Shown here piece by piece: positions 34,488-42,248 of a DNA stretch of 64,000 nt (the first letter of the stretch is position 1; the number at the start of each line of letters is the position of its first letter). The position numbers and the translations under genes were made by a program. Source of the DNA: an unicellular cyanobacterium SU3 (lineage in GTDB: Bacteria > Cyanobacteriota > Cyanobacteriia > Cyanobacteriales > Microcystaceae); NCBI GenBank assembly GCA_002172675.1, contig NETF01000173.1, positions 1 to 64,000 on the forward strand. Direction: 5' to 3'. Under the pieces are notes generated by a model. It ran no database searches and was not told the origin of the DNA. It worked only from the letters and a program-made list of their open reading frames with translations.

Positions 34488-35648
34488 TTAAACAACAAAA
34501 GAATTAAGCTGAGAGAATTGGGTTGTAGCATTACCAAAAAGAGTAGGAAATGCTTGGGTAGGACGACACAATAATGTCTTAGCGACTTGTAGCATAGCAA
34601 CTCCTGTATTTCCAAAAGATTTTTGGTATTGAATCATGGATTGAATTTGACCAATTAGAGCAAAACCAGCACACTGAACAACTAACTTTAAGAAATCTGG
34701 TTTATACTCTAAAATGTTAGGAAAGTTTTTCAAATAAGTTAGACATAAACTAGCTAGAGAAGGTTGTAATAATTCTAAGGGAGTCGTTGCTAATTTAAGA
34801 GATTCATCAATGGTTAAAGATTGACTCATGACTAAACTTCCTAACCAAAGTTGTATATAAGCTCCCATTAGCATTCCTAAATCTAATGTCGGATCTCCCC
34901 ATCCTGAACGTTCCCAATCAATCAAACGAATGATATATTTTGATGATTTTTCCCAGTTATTTAAGAGAAGAATATTGTTGAGTTTAAGATCATTATGAGT
35001 TAAACAAATGGGTTCTAATTTGTCTCCTAATTCTGCGATCGCTTTCCCCAAACTATCATAACGTTGATAGAGAGCGAAAAATTTTAAGCCATCAAAAGGA
35101 ACCACACTAAATATATCTGGAGTCACCTTTTCTAAATTTTCAATAGACTTTAAAACAAAATTAAAATTTTCGTTTTCTGAGTCGCTCATCAAAAAGTCTT
35201 GACATTGTGGATTATTAAAAGTTTGAGAATGGATAGTAGCCAAAGTTTTGCCTAAAGAGGATGCAATGAGGGGAGAAAAATTTTGGCTTTGGGTATAAAA
35301 ATTTTCTAAGTCTCTGTACTGTTTGAGATACTTGCTAATAAGAATTGAATTCTCTTGATCAAAATGGATAACTTCAGGTAAAAAAGAACACCAGGTATTG
35401 AATTGAGAAAAGTGTTTTAGTAATTTTTGTAATCTCCACTCTCCTAAAAACTCTCCGGCAGTTTTTCCTGCTTGATTATGTCTTTCTTGTTTCACTAAAA
35501 GTTGATGAGTTTCGGAAAAAGTCAGTAAAAGATTAAAGTTTTTAGCTGAGATTGGCTCAACTTTAGCACTTTTCTGATCAGCTTTAGTGCAAAGGTTATG
35601 TTGAACTAAATAATCGAAAACGTTTTGGGAATTCAGAATGAGTGACAT
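34488..35648 (-). CDS. APH/kinase-fold protein, probable RiPP Ser/Thr kinase
   Basis: 386 residues. The phosphotransferase fold has the catalytic loop LTHNDLKLNNILLL (His-Asn-Asp with a metal-binding Asn) and the metal loop RLIDWERSGWGDPTLDLG. It is an aminoglycoside-phosphotransferase-like family. In LxmK/TvaC systems such proteins phosphorylate core Ser/Thr residues. It is 24 bases upstream of the HopA1 gene and near the STTxC precursors, which supports a dehydratase pair. An antibiotic-resistance role is possible from the fold alone but not from the context. Confidence 0.8.
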   Translation of the reverse strand: MSLILNSQNVFDYLVQHNLCTKADQKSAKVEPISAKNFNLLLTFSETHQLLVKQERHNQAGKTAGEFLGEWRLQKLLKHFSQFNTWCSFLPEVIHFDQENSILISKYLKQYRDLENFYTQSQNFSPLIASSLGKTLATIHSQTFNNPQCQDFLMSDSENENFNFVLKSIENLEKVTPDIFSVVPFDGLKFFALYQRYDSLGKAIAELGDKLEPICLTHNDLKLNNILLLNNWEKSSKYIIRLIDWERSGWGDPTLDLGMLMGAYIQLWLGSLVMSQSLTIDESLKLATTPLELLQPSLASLCLTYLKNFPNILEYKPDFLKLVVQCAGFALIGQIQSMIQYQKSFGNTGVAMLQVAKTLLCRPTQAFPTLFGNATTQFSQLNSFVV

Positions 35649-35802
35649 AAGTAATTAAAGGGTGAATGGGTTTGAGACAACAGTCAAAGCTGCAATCATA
35701 GATTTGAGCGATTATAAATAGTTACAGCAGCTCAATTCTCATCTTACTAATGCTTATATTAGTCATGAGTAATTTCTTTTTTTACTCAACTCATTTAATT
35801 CA

Positions 35803-35973
35803 TTAATAAAATGAGTTTGATTTGTGAGTAATTTTTGCTTCTTCTTCAATTCTATCTAAAGCCTTCTTTGCCTTAAATAATGCCCGCAAATAAGCCACAT
35901 TACTAACCCAAGCCGAACGGGGTAAAATGGCTTGATTTGATTTTTGATTAGACTCAATTAAATTCTTTTCCAT
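35803..35973 (-). CDS. 56-residue protein after the radical SAM gene
   Basis: 56 residues, basic middle: LPRSAWVSNVAYLRALFKAKK, shortened here to its start LPRSAWVSNV and its helix ALFKAKKALDRIEEEAKI. It begins 20 bases after the radical SAM stop codon, so it is almost surely in the same operon. There is no Gly-Gly site, so it is not a typical precursor. By position it matches the small accessory protein (PlpY) that accompanies PlpX in splicease clusters, but I cannot confirm similarity. Confidence 0.6.
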   Translation of the reverse strand: MEKNLIESNQKSNQAILPRSAWVSNVAYLRALFKAKKALDRIEEEAKITHKSNSFY

Positions 35974-35992
35974 GATTAATTATCCTCAAAAA

Positions 35993-37255
35993 TTAATGAC
36001 TTGCACCAACTAAAGATAAAGGTTTTTCTTGCTCTAGTTCCCAACTAACTGGCCATTGAATCTTATCAGCCGTAAAGCGTAATTCATCTTCGGGTAAAGG
36101 ACTATTAAAAGGTTGTTCAGTTAACTCAAATACGCCATTATCAAAAGGATTACCTTTGGCGGGATATTGTAAAGCAAATTCTTCACGAATACCTCTTTTT
36201 TGCTGTGTTAAAGCCCGATGATGACAGTAAGGATTATTCCCTCTTTTATCGAAGAAAACATGAGCCGTCCAACTACAGCCACCCCGACATAATTCGGCAA
36301 ATTCACAAGTCTTACAGAAACCCCAAAGATGGTCTGTTCCTTGAGGGGTTCCGGCACCTAAATTAAAGCGTAATTCTTCCGTTTCTTCAATAATAGTTCT
36401 CAGAGAATAATCACGAATATTGCCCCCAGTATAAGCAGTGGTAGGTAAAGAAGGACATCCTTTTATAGCACCATCTGCTTCAATTCCTAACGTAGAAAGT
36501 CCAGCACCACAGCCTTGCCAAAATGACCAAGCCTCACCCCCACGCAACAATCTTTCATAGGGTCCATAATAGCCAATATTATTACCTGCTTGAACACGCA
36601 CCCCTTCCTGTTTTGCTCGTTGTGCTACCTTGGCAATCATCGGGTAAATATCTAACAATTCATAAGGCTGTAAAAGGATATGATTATTATCAGCAGCCCT
36701 ACCCATTGGAACAGTTAATTGAATTTGCCAAGCAGCAATCCCTGCATCTCGAAGACGCTCATAAAGTAAGGGAAATTCCGGCGCAGAAAGACGGTTAATT
36801 TGGGTATTACAACCAAACGTAATCCCTGCTTCTTTTAGGTTTTTCATAGTTTTAAAAGCCCATTGCCAAGCCCCCGGTTTTCCCCGTTGATAGTCGTGGG
36901 TTTCTTCTAACCCGTCAACCGATACAGAAACCACTTTAATTCCGGCTTCTTTCATGCGACGAGCGGTATCTAAAGTAATACCAAAACCGCCGGTTGTCAT
37001 ACCACAAACCATACCCGCTTTTGTGATAGCTTGAGCAATTTCTAACCAGTCAGAACGTAAAAATGCCTCCCCACCAATTAGAGTAACTTCCTTGATACCA
37101 ACCTCGGCCATTTGTTGCACTAAATTTAAAGCTTCTTCGGTTGAAAGTTCTTCCGTTCTATTATTTCCAGCACGGGAACCACAATGTTGACAAGCAAGGT
37201 TACATTTTAGGGTAATTTCCCACACAGCGTAACTAATTCGACGATATTCTGCCAT
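35993..37255 (-). CDS. SPASM radical SAM enzyme, probable PlpX-type splicease
   Basis: 420 residues from ATG 37255, which follows GGAG; the TTG frame to 37276 contains that ribosome site and is rejected. The radical SAM cluster motif is CNLACQHC, followed by a GGEAF motif. The C-terminal SPASM region has GIEADGAIKGCPSL, CKTCEFAELCRGGC and NPYCHH, for auxiliary clusters. It is directly downstream of three Nif11-type precursors whose cores contain XYG motifs. PlpX enzymes excise tyramine from such XYG sites, leaving an alpha-keto-beta-amino acid. The reaction is inferred from this context. Confidence 0.85.
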   Translation of the reverse strand: MAEYRRISYAVWEITLKCNLACQHCGSRAGNNRTEELSTEEALNLVQQMAEVGIKEVTLIGGEAFLRSDWLEIAQAITKAGMVCGMTTGGFGITLDTARRMKEAGIKVVSVSVDGLEETHDYQRGKPGAWQWAFKTMKNLKEAGITFGCNTQINRLSAPEFPLLYERLRDAGIAAWQIQLTVPMGRAADNNHILLQPYELLDIYPMIAKVAQRAKQEGVRVQAGNNIGYYGPYERLLRGGEAWSFWQGCGAGLSTLGIEADGAIKGCPSLPTTAYTGGNIRDYSLRTIIEETEELRFNLGAGTPQGTDHLWGFCKTCEFAELCRGGCSWTAHVFFDKRGNNPYCHHRALTQQKRGIREEFALQYPAKGNPFDNGVFELTEQPFNSPLPEDELRFTADKIQWPVSWELEQEKPLSLVGASH

Positions 37256-37399
37256 AGTTTTTGAACTCCACCACAAAAAAGAATTAAATTAATAGAAAAG
37301 GGTAGGTTGTTGAAATGAGGTTTAATTTTGAAATCAATAAACCTAAAGACAACAACAAACCGTGACTTATTTTAAATATCTAAACTCAATTTTAGAAGT

Positions 37400-37699
37400 T
37401 TAAAATAATTTAAACGGCAAACCGTAGATAGTGACATCGTTTCGCGTTAATCCACCAAAAACCGCCGCTAATTCTTGTTGTTCTAACTCTTCTAATGCAT
37501 CTTGAAACTTTGTTTCATTTTCACTAGATTCTAAGAGTTCAGCCGTATAACTTTCAAATTCCTCTTGGGTGAAATCGTAGCCAGCTTTTTTTACAAACTG
37601 ACTACATTCTTCTTTATTTCTTACCGTTTGAAGACCAGCACGAAAAGCTTCATCGTCGGATAGTCTTTGGTAAAAGGCTTTGACATTTTTGACAGACAT
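37400..37699 (-). CDS. Nif11-type RiPP precursor, one XYG motif
   Basis: 99 residues. The Nif11-like leader begins MSVKNVKAFYQRLSDDEAFR, includes CSQFVKKAGYDFTQEEFESY, and ends AAVFGG. The 16-residue core is LTRNDVTIYGLPFKLF, with one IYG motif. It is the gene closest to the radical SAM enzyme. Core removal at Gly-Gly by the C39 exporter is expected. Confidence 0.85.
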   Translation of the reverse strand: MSVKNVKAFYQRLSDDEAFRAGLQTVRNKEECSQFVKKAGYDFTQEEFESYTAELLESSENETKFQDALEELEQQELAAVFGGLTRNDVTIYGLPFKLF

Positions 37700-37833
37700 A
37701 GTTGCTATTATTTTGTTTAAGTTGATAGATATTAATGAAATAATTGTTTATTGAATTTTAGCCAAGGATATATTTTTAATAGCCAAAATTCAACAAAGAT
37801 CCCTTGAATAATATGCCTAATTAGACGTATCAT

Positions 37834-38178
37834 TTAAGGAGTATTTCCAGAGAAAGGAAAAGGTCCGGGGAAAGGAATGGGGCCAGGAAAAGAAGGGGCG
37901 ATAACTCCATAAAGAGCTTCAATAGGAGGAAATGGAGTCATTCCACCAAATACGGCTTCTAATTCTTGTTCGTTGAGGTCTTTTAAGTCGCCCTCATTTA
38001 GATTAGATTCGAGTAATTCAGCCGTGTAGTTTTCAAACTCTTCTTCAGTGAAATTATAGCCAGCTTGCTGTAATAGTTGACTAGATTGTTCTGAAGTTTC
38101 TAGCCCTTCAAGTCGTGAACGAAATTCCTCATCTTTAGCTAATCTTTGGTAAAAAGCCTTAACACTTTCTAGAGACAT
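37834..38178 (-). CDS. Nif11-type RiPP precursor, Pro-rich core with one XYG motif
   Basis: 114 residues. Leader MSLESVKAFYQRLAKDEEFR, then FTEEEFENYTAELLESN, ending EAVFGG. The core begins MTPFPPIEALYGVIAP and continues with a Pro/Phe/Gly-rich tail (FPGPIPFPGPFPF). One LYG motif is present. The long proline-rich tail is unlike the other two cores and may be a follower. Confidence 0.85.
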   Translation of the reverse strand: MSLESVKAFYQRLAKDEEFRSRLEGLETSEQSSQLLQQAGYNFTEEEFENYTAELLESNLNEGDLKDLNEQELEAVFGGMTPFPPIEALYGVIAPSFPGPIPFPGPFPFSGNTP

Positions 38179-38218
38179 TTGTTTCTCCTAAGTTTTACTT
38201 GAAAAATGAATATTTACG

Positions 38219-38575
38219 TTAGAATAATGGTTCATCAACAATAACACCATAAAGAGGTTGAGGACCCCAATCTTTAGGTGGCCAAGTGATAATACCATAC
38301 ATAGGTTGAATAGTTGGCGAAGAAATTTGACTGCTTGCACCACCAAAAACAGCCTCTAGTTCCTTTTCATTAAGGTCACTTAATTCATCTTTATTGAAAC
38401 TAGATTCTAAGAGTTCAGAGGTATAATTCTCAAACTCTTCTTGAGTAAAATTATAGCCAGCTTGTTGTACTAATTGGCTACATTCTTCTTTACTTTTTAC
38501 TTCCGATAATTCAGAGCGAAACTGCTCATCTTGAGCTAATCTTTGATAAAAAGCTTTAACATTTCCAACCGACAT
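38219..38575 (-). CDS. Nif11-type RiPP precursor, two XYG motifs
   Basis: 118 residues from ATG 38575; the frame to 38590 adds five residues inside the preceding gene, and GGAG supports the shorter start. Leader MSVGNVKAFYQRLAQDEQFR, ending EAVFGG. The core, about 40 residues, carries two motifs, TIQPMYGIITWPP and PQPLYGVIVDEP, about 17 residues apart. Two splice sites in one core would give a multiply edited peptide. Its start overlaps the end of the Cys-rich gene by 20 bases, so translation is coupled. Confidence 0.85.
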   Translation of the reverse strand: MSVGNVKAFYQRLAQDEQFRSELSEVKSKEECSQLVQQAGYNFTQEEFENYTSELLESSFNKDELSDLNEKELEAVFGGASSQISSPTIQPMYGIITWPPKDWGPQPLYGVIVDEPLF

Positions 38576-39023
38576 AATTCTCTTCTCCAATAGTAGTAGG
38601 CATTGATACTTTACGAACTAACTCAGAGGCGTTGTAATTATCAGTAATGACTTGAGGACAACGCATACAAGCTTCTTTTCCTTCTTGTTGAAACCAGCGA
38701 CAATCTCTTCGGATAGAACAAGCTGGTAACTTATTTTCAACCACAGGAAATTGTTCTACAACTCTTTGTGCTAAACGGCAATCACTGCCGTCAAAATGCT
38801 GACATTTATTAGTAGCACAAGGACTAGCTGTCCGAAATACTTCTGCTGGTGTTACAGGTGCAGTTAAAGCAATTAATTCCTTGGTTATCGGTTGAGGTTT
38901 TTTGAGATAAGTAACATGGGGTTCATGGACTGTTCCACTAACAACACCAAAAGCAACACTTTCAGGTAATTCTGGTCTAGAACTTGGACATAAAGTTTTT
39001 TCAGAAGACTGATGATGTTTCAT
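38556..39023 (-). CDS. Cys-rich protein of unknown function in the Nif11 cluster
   Basis: 155 residues from ATG 39023; the frame runs to 39095 but overlaps the preceding precursor, so this start is preferred. The C-terminal half has clustered cysteines: SPCATNKCQHFDGSDCRLAQ, then ACSIRRDCRWFQQEG and ACMRCPQVITDNYN. This suggests zinc or iron-sulfur binding. There is no signal peptide. It lies between a precursor of the ESVxNAxxRRQ family and the Nif11 precursors, so it is probably an accessory to peptide modification. I do not recognise the family. Confidence 0.65.
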   Translation of the reverse strand: MKHHQSSEKTLCPSSRPELPESVAFGVVSGTVHEPHVTYLKKPQPITKELIALTAPVTPAEVFRTASPCATNKCQHFDGSDCRLAQRVVEQFPVVENKLPACSIRRDCRWFQQEGKEACMRCPQVITDNYNASELVRKVSMPTTIGEENYVGWKC

Positions 39024-39043
39024 TGATAATTTCTTAATTAAAA

Positions 39044-39307
39044 TTATTTCGATAAAGTAGGATCTATAGCAATTAATCCTACTGTTGTACAACAAGGTTC
39101 AATAATTATTCCTAATGTGGTAGGATCAGGATAAACAAGGGGAGTAAAACTTAATCCTCCTTCAATATTTTTGGCTTCATCTTCAGTTATATCCACTAAA
39201 GAATCTTCTACGAATTGTTGTCTTCTTTGGGCTGCGTTAGCAACTGATTCTTCGATTAAATCAGCAATTTCGAGTTCACCTAAATGTTTACCAAGATGCT
39301 CGTTCAT
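39044..39307 (-). CDS. Gly-Gly leader peptide precursor with Cys-Cys core
   Basis: 87 residues. The leader MNEHLGKHLGELEIADLIEE, then SVANAAQRRQQF, ends AKNIEGG. The core of about 35 residues starts LSFTPLVYPDPTTLGIIIE and contains PCCTTVGLIAIDP. It shares its leader family with 30825-31025. The Cys pair and several Thr/Ser leave open lanthionine, disulfide or metal chemistry. It is the first gene of the minus-strand operon, with about 580 bases of regulatory DNA upstream. Confidence 0.75.
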   Translation of the reverse strand: MNEHLGKHLGELEIADLIEESVANAAQRRQQFVEDSLVDITEDEAKNIEGGLSFTPLVYPDPTTLGIIIEPCCTTVGLIAIDPTLSK

Positions 39308-39825
39308 GATCTTCCTCTGTCGAATTTTTTTCGAGCGTTAATAAGAATAACTTTGCTCTTGCACTTATTCTGAAAATTCTTCTATAAAATGTCAATAAGT
39401 TCCTGATTATAATTTGTCGATAAACTACACAAATTATTTCCTTTTTATTTTCGAGCTTATCTGATGATTTTACGAATCTTAAAAATTACACCCTTATTTA
39501 TCATCTTTATAAAGCGACGGAAACATAAGCAAAAACCTAGATTTTAATTCTTCATTTTATCCATAAAGGTTAACTGATTTTTGGGGAAACAACTAAAACA
39601 ATTTTTTCCGAAAAATCAATAACTTAATCCTCATTGTCAACTGGGTTCGCACTATAACTTCTAACTTCTCCTTATTGAGTTCGGTGTATTAATACTTCCT
39701 TGAGCAAATAACTATGAATACTATTCCTGTTCTCTCTTCCTTCCCCTCACTAGCTAGTTTTAGCGAAGATGCAAGATATAACTTTTACTTATGAATAGCA
39801 TCAAAAAATATGTGTCAAGACTCCC
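39308..39825. other. regulatory gap between RiPP operon and psb34
   Basis: About 520 bases between divergent genes, AT-rich. It holds the promoter of the precursor/radical SAM operon. A TTATAAT-like box lies near 39408. No open frame, tRNA or repeat was found. The psb34-proximal part is listed separately. Confidence 0.35.
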
Positions 39826-39865
39826 TTTACAAAGTTTTACATAATCTGTTACATTTATTTACATA
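39826..39865 (+). promoter_or_regulatory. two tandem HLR1 sites (RpaB binding) upstream of psb34
   Basis: TTTACAAA-GT-TTTACATA (39826-39843) and GTTACATT-TA-TTTACATA (39848-39865) each fit perfectly the HLR1 consensus of two (G/T)TTACA(T/A)(T/A) octamers separated by two bases. HLR1 is bound by the response regulator RpaB in cyanobacteria at high-light genes. The second site ends 21 bases before the psb34 ATG. RpaB may repress from here under low light, or activate, depending on where transcription starts. Confidence 0.75.
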
Positions 39866-39886
39866 AGGACAAACGAGGAACACACC

Positions 39887-40057
39887 ATGTTTACCACCAG
39901 CGACGAAAACGGCATTCTCAATAACTTTGCTAATGAACCCGATATGTATTACGCTACTTATCCGACACAACAGCAACAACGGGGTTACTTGGTACAAGGT
40001 GTCTTCGCAACATTACTGATTATTGGTTTAGGGGTTGTTGTTACTCTCATTAGCTAA
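39887..40057 (+). CDS. psb34: Psb34 (Ssl1498-type) photosystem II assembly protein
   Basis: 56 residues. The N-terminal part ENGILNNFANEPDMYYA resembles the conserved LNNFAxEPxxY signature of Psb34, followed by one membrane helix (LVQGVFATLLIIGLGVVVTL). Psb34 binds the CP47 side of photosystem II assembly intermediates, where its N-terminus mimics high-light-inducible proteins. The gene is too short for a 60-codon cutoff. Tandem HLR1 sites upstream suggest light control, and a terminator follows (40203-40230). Confidence 0.8.
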   Translation: MFTTSDENGILNNFANEPDMYYATYPTQQQQRGYLVQGVFATLLIIGLGVVVTLIS

Positions 40058-40202
40058 TATTTCTAGAACAAAACTTTTATTTTTTACGACTTAATAAGTA
40101 AAGAGGTTAATATAGAACTGCCAAAGATAACGGTAAACAATTAGGTTTACTAGCTTACATCAGCAAAAAAGTTTCCATTGCATTGGATTTCTCCTACCTT
40201 CC

Positions 40203-40230
40203 CCCCTTGGTATAACTACCAGGGGTTTTT
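40203..40230 (+). terminator. terminator after psb34
   Basis: CCCCTTGGTA (40203-40212) pairs with TACCAGGGG (40217-40225), with one bulged T, and is followed by TTTTTATT. Its opposite strand could also stop transcripts of the convergent csaB gene, which ends at 40237. Confidence 0.8.
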
Positions 40231-40236
40231 ATTATA

Positions 40237-41277
40237 TTAATTAATCATCAATTTTTTTAAAATATCTTGGTGCATAAAAGCGCGATCGGTCAAAGATTGA
40301 ATTCGATCTTTAAGTAACGGTTCACCATTAACAAAATATTCTAACCAAGCAGTACTAATCACATTAGGATCATTGGGAAGTTTGCCTAAATCCCATCCAG
40401 GAATTTCTATTTCTTCCATTAAATAGTTGACTTTAGGATCATAACTAAGGGCGAAACACTTACACTCTTCAGAAGCAGCCATAATTAAACTATGTAAACG
40501 CATTCCGATGGTCATTTCTACTCCTTTAAACACTCCTTTTAATTCCCTAGGATTTTCTAGTTGAATAATTTTATAATTTCCTGGCAATTTTTTCGCAATG
40601 AAACGAGCTATTTCTAAATCTTGAGAAGCTTGAAAAGGAACTAATAAAAGACAGGTATTCGTGGCTTTTTGAAAATCAATTAAAGCTTGAGTTAATATCT
40701 TTAAACGTTGAGGAGTTAATAAGGGATGACTCCGTAAATTAACGACAACTTTAGGGGCTGGTAAATCCGCTAAACCTGATACTGATTTAGCCGTTAAAGC
40801 CCAGACAGGATCAGGAGCAACAAGGGGGTTAATATGCCATTTTGATAACAATTCAGCAGACTTATAATCCCTAACACTAACCGCGCTACAACCTAATAAA
40901 ACTTGACGGGTCAACCAACGGGTGAAAGAATTATTTAATGGGCCAATTCCTTGCGCCCAAGCAATCGTTTTTAAGCCTTTTTGTTGAGCTAATGCCATCA
41001 ACCCTGCATAATAGATAGGACTGGCTAAACTGGTTATATCCTGCATTAAACTACCCCCACCCCAGATAAAAAAATCAGAGTTGTTTAAAGTGTCTAAAAT
41101 AGGAAAGGCAGAACGATTGGGGCAAGTTTTTACTCCATATTGTTCATAAGTTTTACGGGGGTTAGCTGAGAGGACAATCGGTTCAATTTCCGACGGTAAC
41201 ATCTGCAACAACGACATGAGTAGCGCTTCGTCTCCACCATTTCCTTTGCCGTAATAACCACTAATAACTGCCCGCAT
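40237..41277 (-). CDS. csaB: polysaccharide pyruvyltransferase CsaB
   Basis: 346 residues. The start MRAVISGYYGKGNGGDEALL and the FFIWGGGSLMQD motif are typical of the CsaB/WcaK pyruvyltransferase fold, with the later IGMRLHSLIMAASE motif. It transfers pyruvate from PEP to sugars of cell-wall polymers, making ketals that anchor S-layer-type proteins. It is a single gene here; no SLH protein is adjacent. Confidence 0.9.
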   Translation of the reverse strand: MRAVISGYYGKGNGGDEALLMSLLQMLPSEIEPIVLSANPRKTYEQYGVKTCPNRSAFPILDTLNNSDFFIWGGGSLMQDITSLASPIYYAGLMALAQQKGLKTIAWAQGIGPLNNSFTRWLTRQVLLGCSAVSVRDYKSAELLSKWHINPLVAPDPVWALTAKSVSGLADLPAPKVVVNLRSHPLLTPQRLKILTQALIDFQKATNTCLLLVPFQASQDLEIARFIAKKLPGNYKIIQLENPRELKGVFKGVEMTIGMRLHSLIMAASEECKCFALSYDPKVNYLMEEIEIPGWDLGKLPNDPNVISTAWLEYFVNGEPLLKDRIQSLTDRAFMHQDILKKLMIN

Positions 41278-41403
41278 TTTTATCCTAATTATTAAAAAGC
41301 CAGAGATACAAGCATAATAGCTTAAATTCTACCGGTTGCCGGATAAATTTTTGTTGAGATGATAATGAATCAATTCGGTGGGACATTTAAAGGAGCGATC
41401 GCT

Positions 41404-42003
41404 TTACGATACAATGACTTTAGATAAATTAGAGTTATAACCTTGAACATCTTTAAAAGCAGAATCGGAGTTACTGGGTTTTTCTTTAATTACACTAAAG
41501 CTACCATCGGTTTCTAATACAACTGCTTCAACATCTTCTATAGCTGAAATACCATTAGCGCGTATGGCTGCTAATATTTCCCCTTCACTAACTCGTTCAT
41601 TTTTTAACGCAGAATCAAGAATTTTTCCTTGATATAATAGTAGAGTTGGTTTTGCTTTGATTAATTTTTGTATAACTGAAGAACGCGCAGCTATCCAAGT
41701 TAAAAGATATTGAAAAAGTACCAATAAACCAAATCCCAAAAGACCTTGAGCTAAAGAGGTGCTTGATGACAAAAGCATGGCCGCTAAAATCGAACCAAAG
41801 GCAATGGTAACAACGAAATCAAAAGAATTCCATTTTGATAAAGTTCGTTTACCAGAAATACGTAATAAGATGATGACCCCAATATAAGCCAAAATTCCGA
41901 CAATGGCTGTGTTGAATAAATAACTTATACTATTGTACATATTGGCTGTATCCCTTGTGCTATATATATTTATGCTTTTACTAGGTTCTGATAATATGCT
42001 CAT
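41404..42003 (-). CDS. DUF421 (YetF-like) membrane protein
   Basis: 199 residues. Three membrane helices (residues about 25-105), including the conserved LRISGKRTLSKWNSFDFVVTIAFGS, are followed by the soluble YetF-type domain (KPTLLLYQGKILDSALKNERVSEGEILAAIRANGI). The function is not established for the family. The tail after residue 170 is variable. Confidence 0.88.
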   Translation of the reverse strand: MSILSEPSKSINIYSTRDTANMYNSISYLFNTAIVGILAYIGVIILLRISGKRTLSKWNSFDFVVTIAFGSILAAMLLSSSTSLAQGLLGFGLLVLFQYLLTWIAARSSVIQKLIKAKPTLLLYQGKILDSALKNERVSEGEILAAIRANGISAIEDVEAVVLETDGSFSVIKEKPSNSDSAFKDVQGYNSNLSKVIVS

Positions 42004-42191
42004 TTAAGCATCTATCTTGAGAATGAAAGAAGTTTCTCGAAAGATATACTTATATCTTGCACCTTCGTTAAAACTAGCTAGTGAAAATAGGCAATAGGCA
42101 ATAGATAGAAAAAAATATTTCATGAATCATTCCTGACTGCTATATATGTTTAAAAATGATTTAATCAGATACAAGATGCGAAACTAAAATA

Positions 42192-42226
42192 GAGCGATCG
42201 CCTTTTTCTCTCTCAGGCGATCGCTC
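42192..42226. terminator. hairpin built from two HIP1 octamers
   Basis: GAGCGATCGCC (42192-42202) and GGCGATCGCTC (42216-42226) form an 11-bp stem around a 13-base loop, 23 bases after the DUF2808 stop codon. On the minus strand it is followed by TATTTTAG. Each arm contains GCGATCGC, so HIP1 here doubles as a hairpin. Confidence 0.6.
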
Positions 42227-42248
42227 GTTAGGTTGACCAAGACGATAG

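Noticed and set aside
34488-35648. Aminoglycoside resistance phosphotransferase
   Set aside because: Only the fold agrees; the operon with a HopA1 gene and nearby precursors favours peptide modification.
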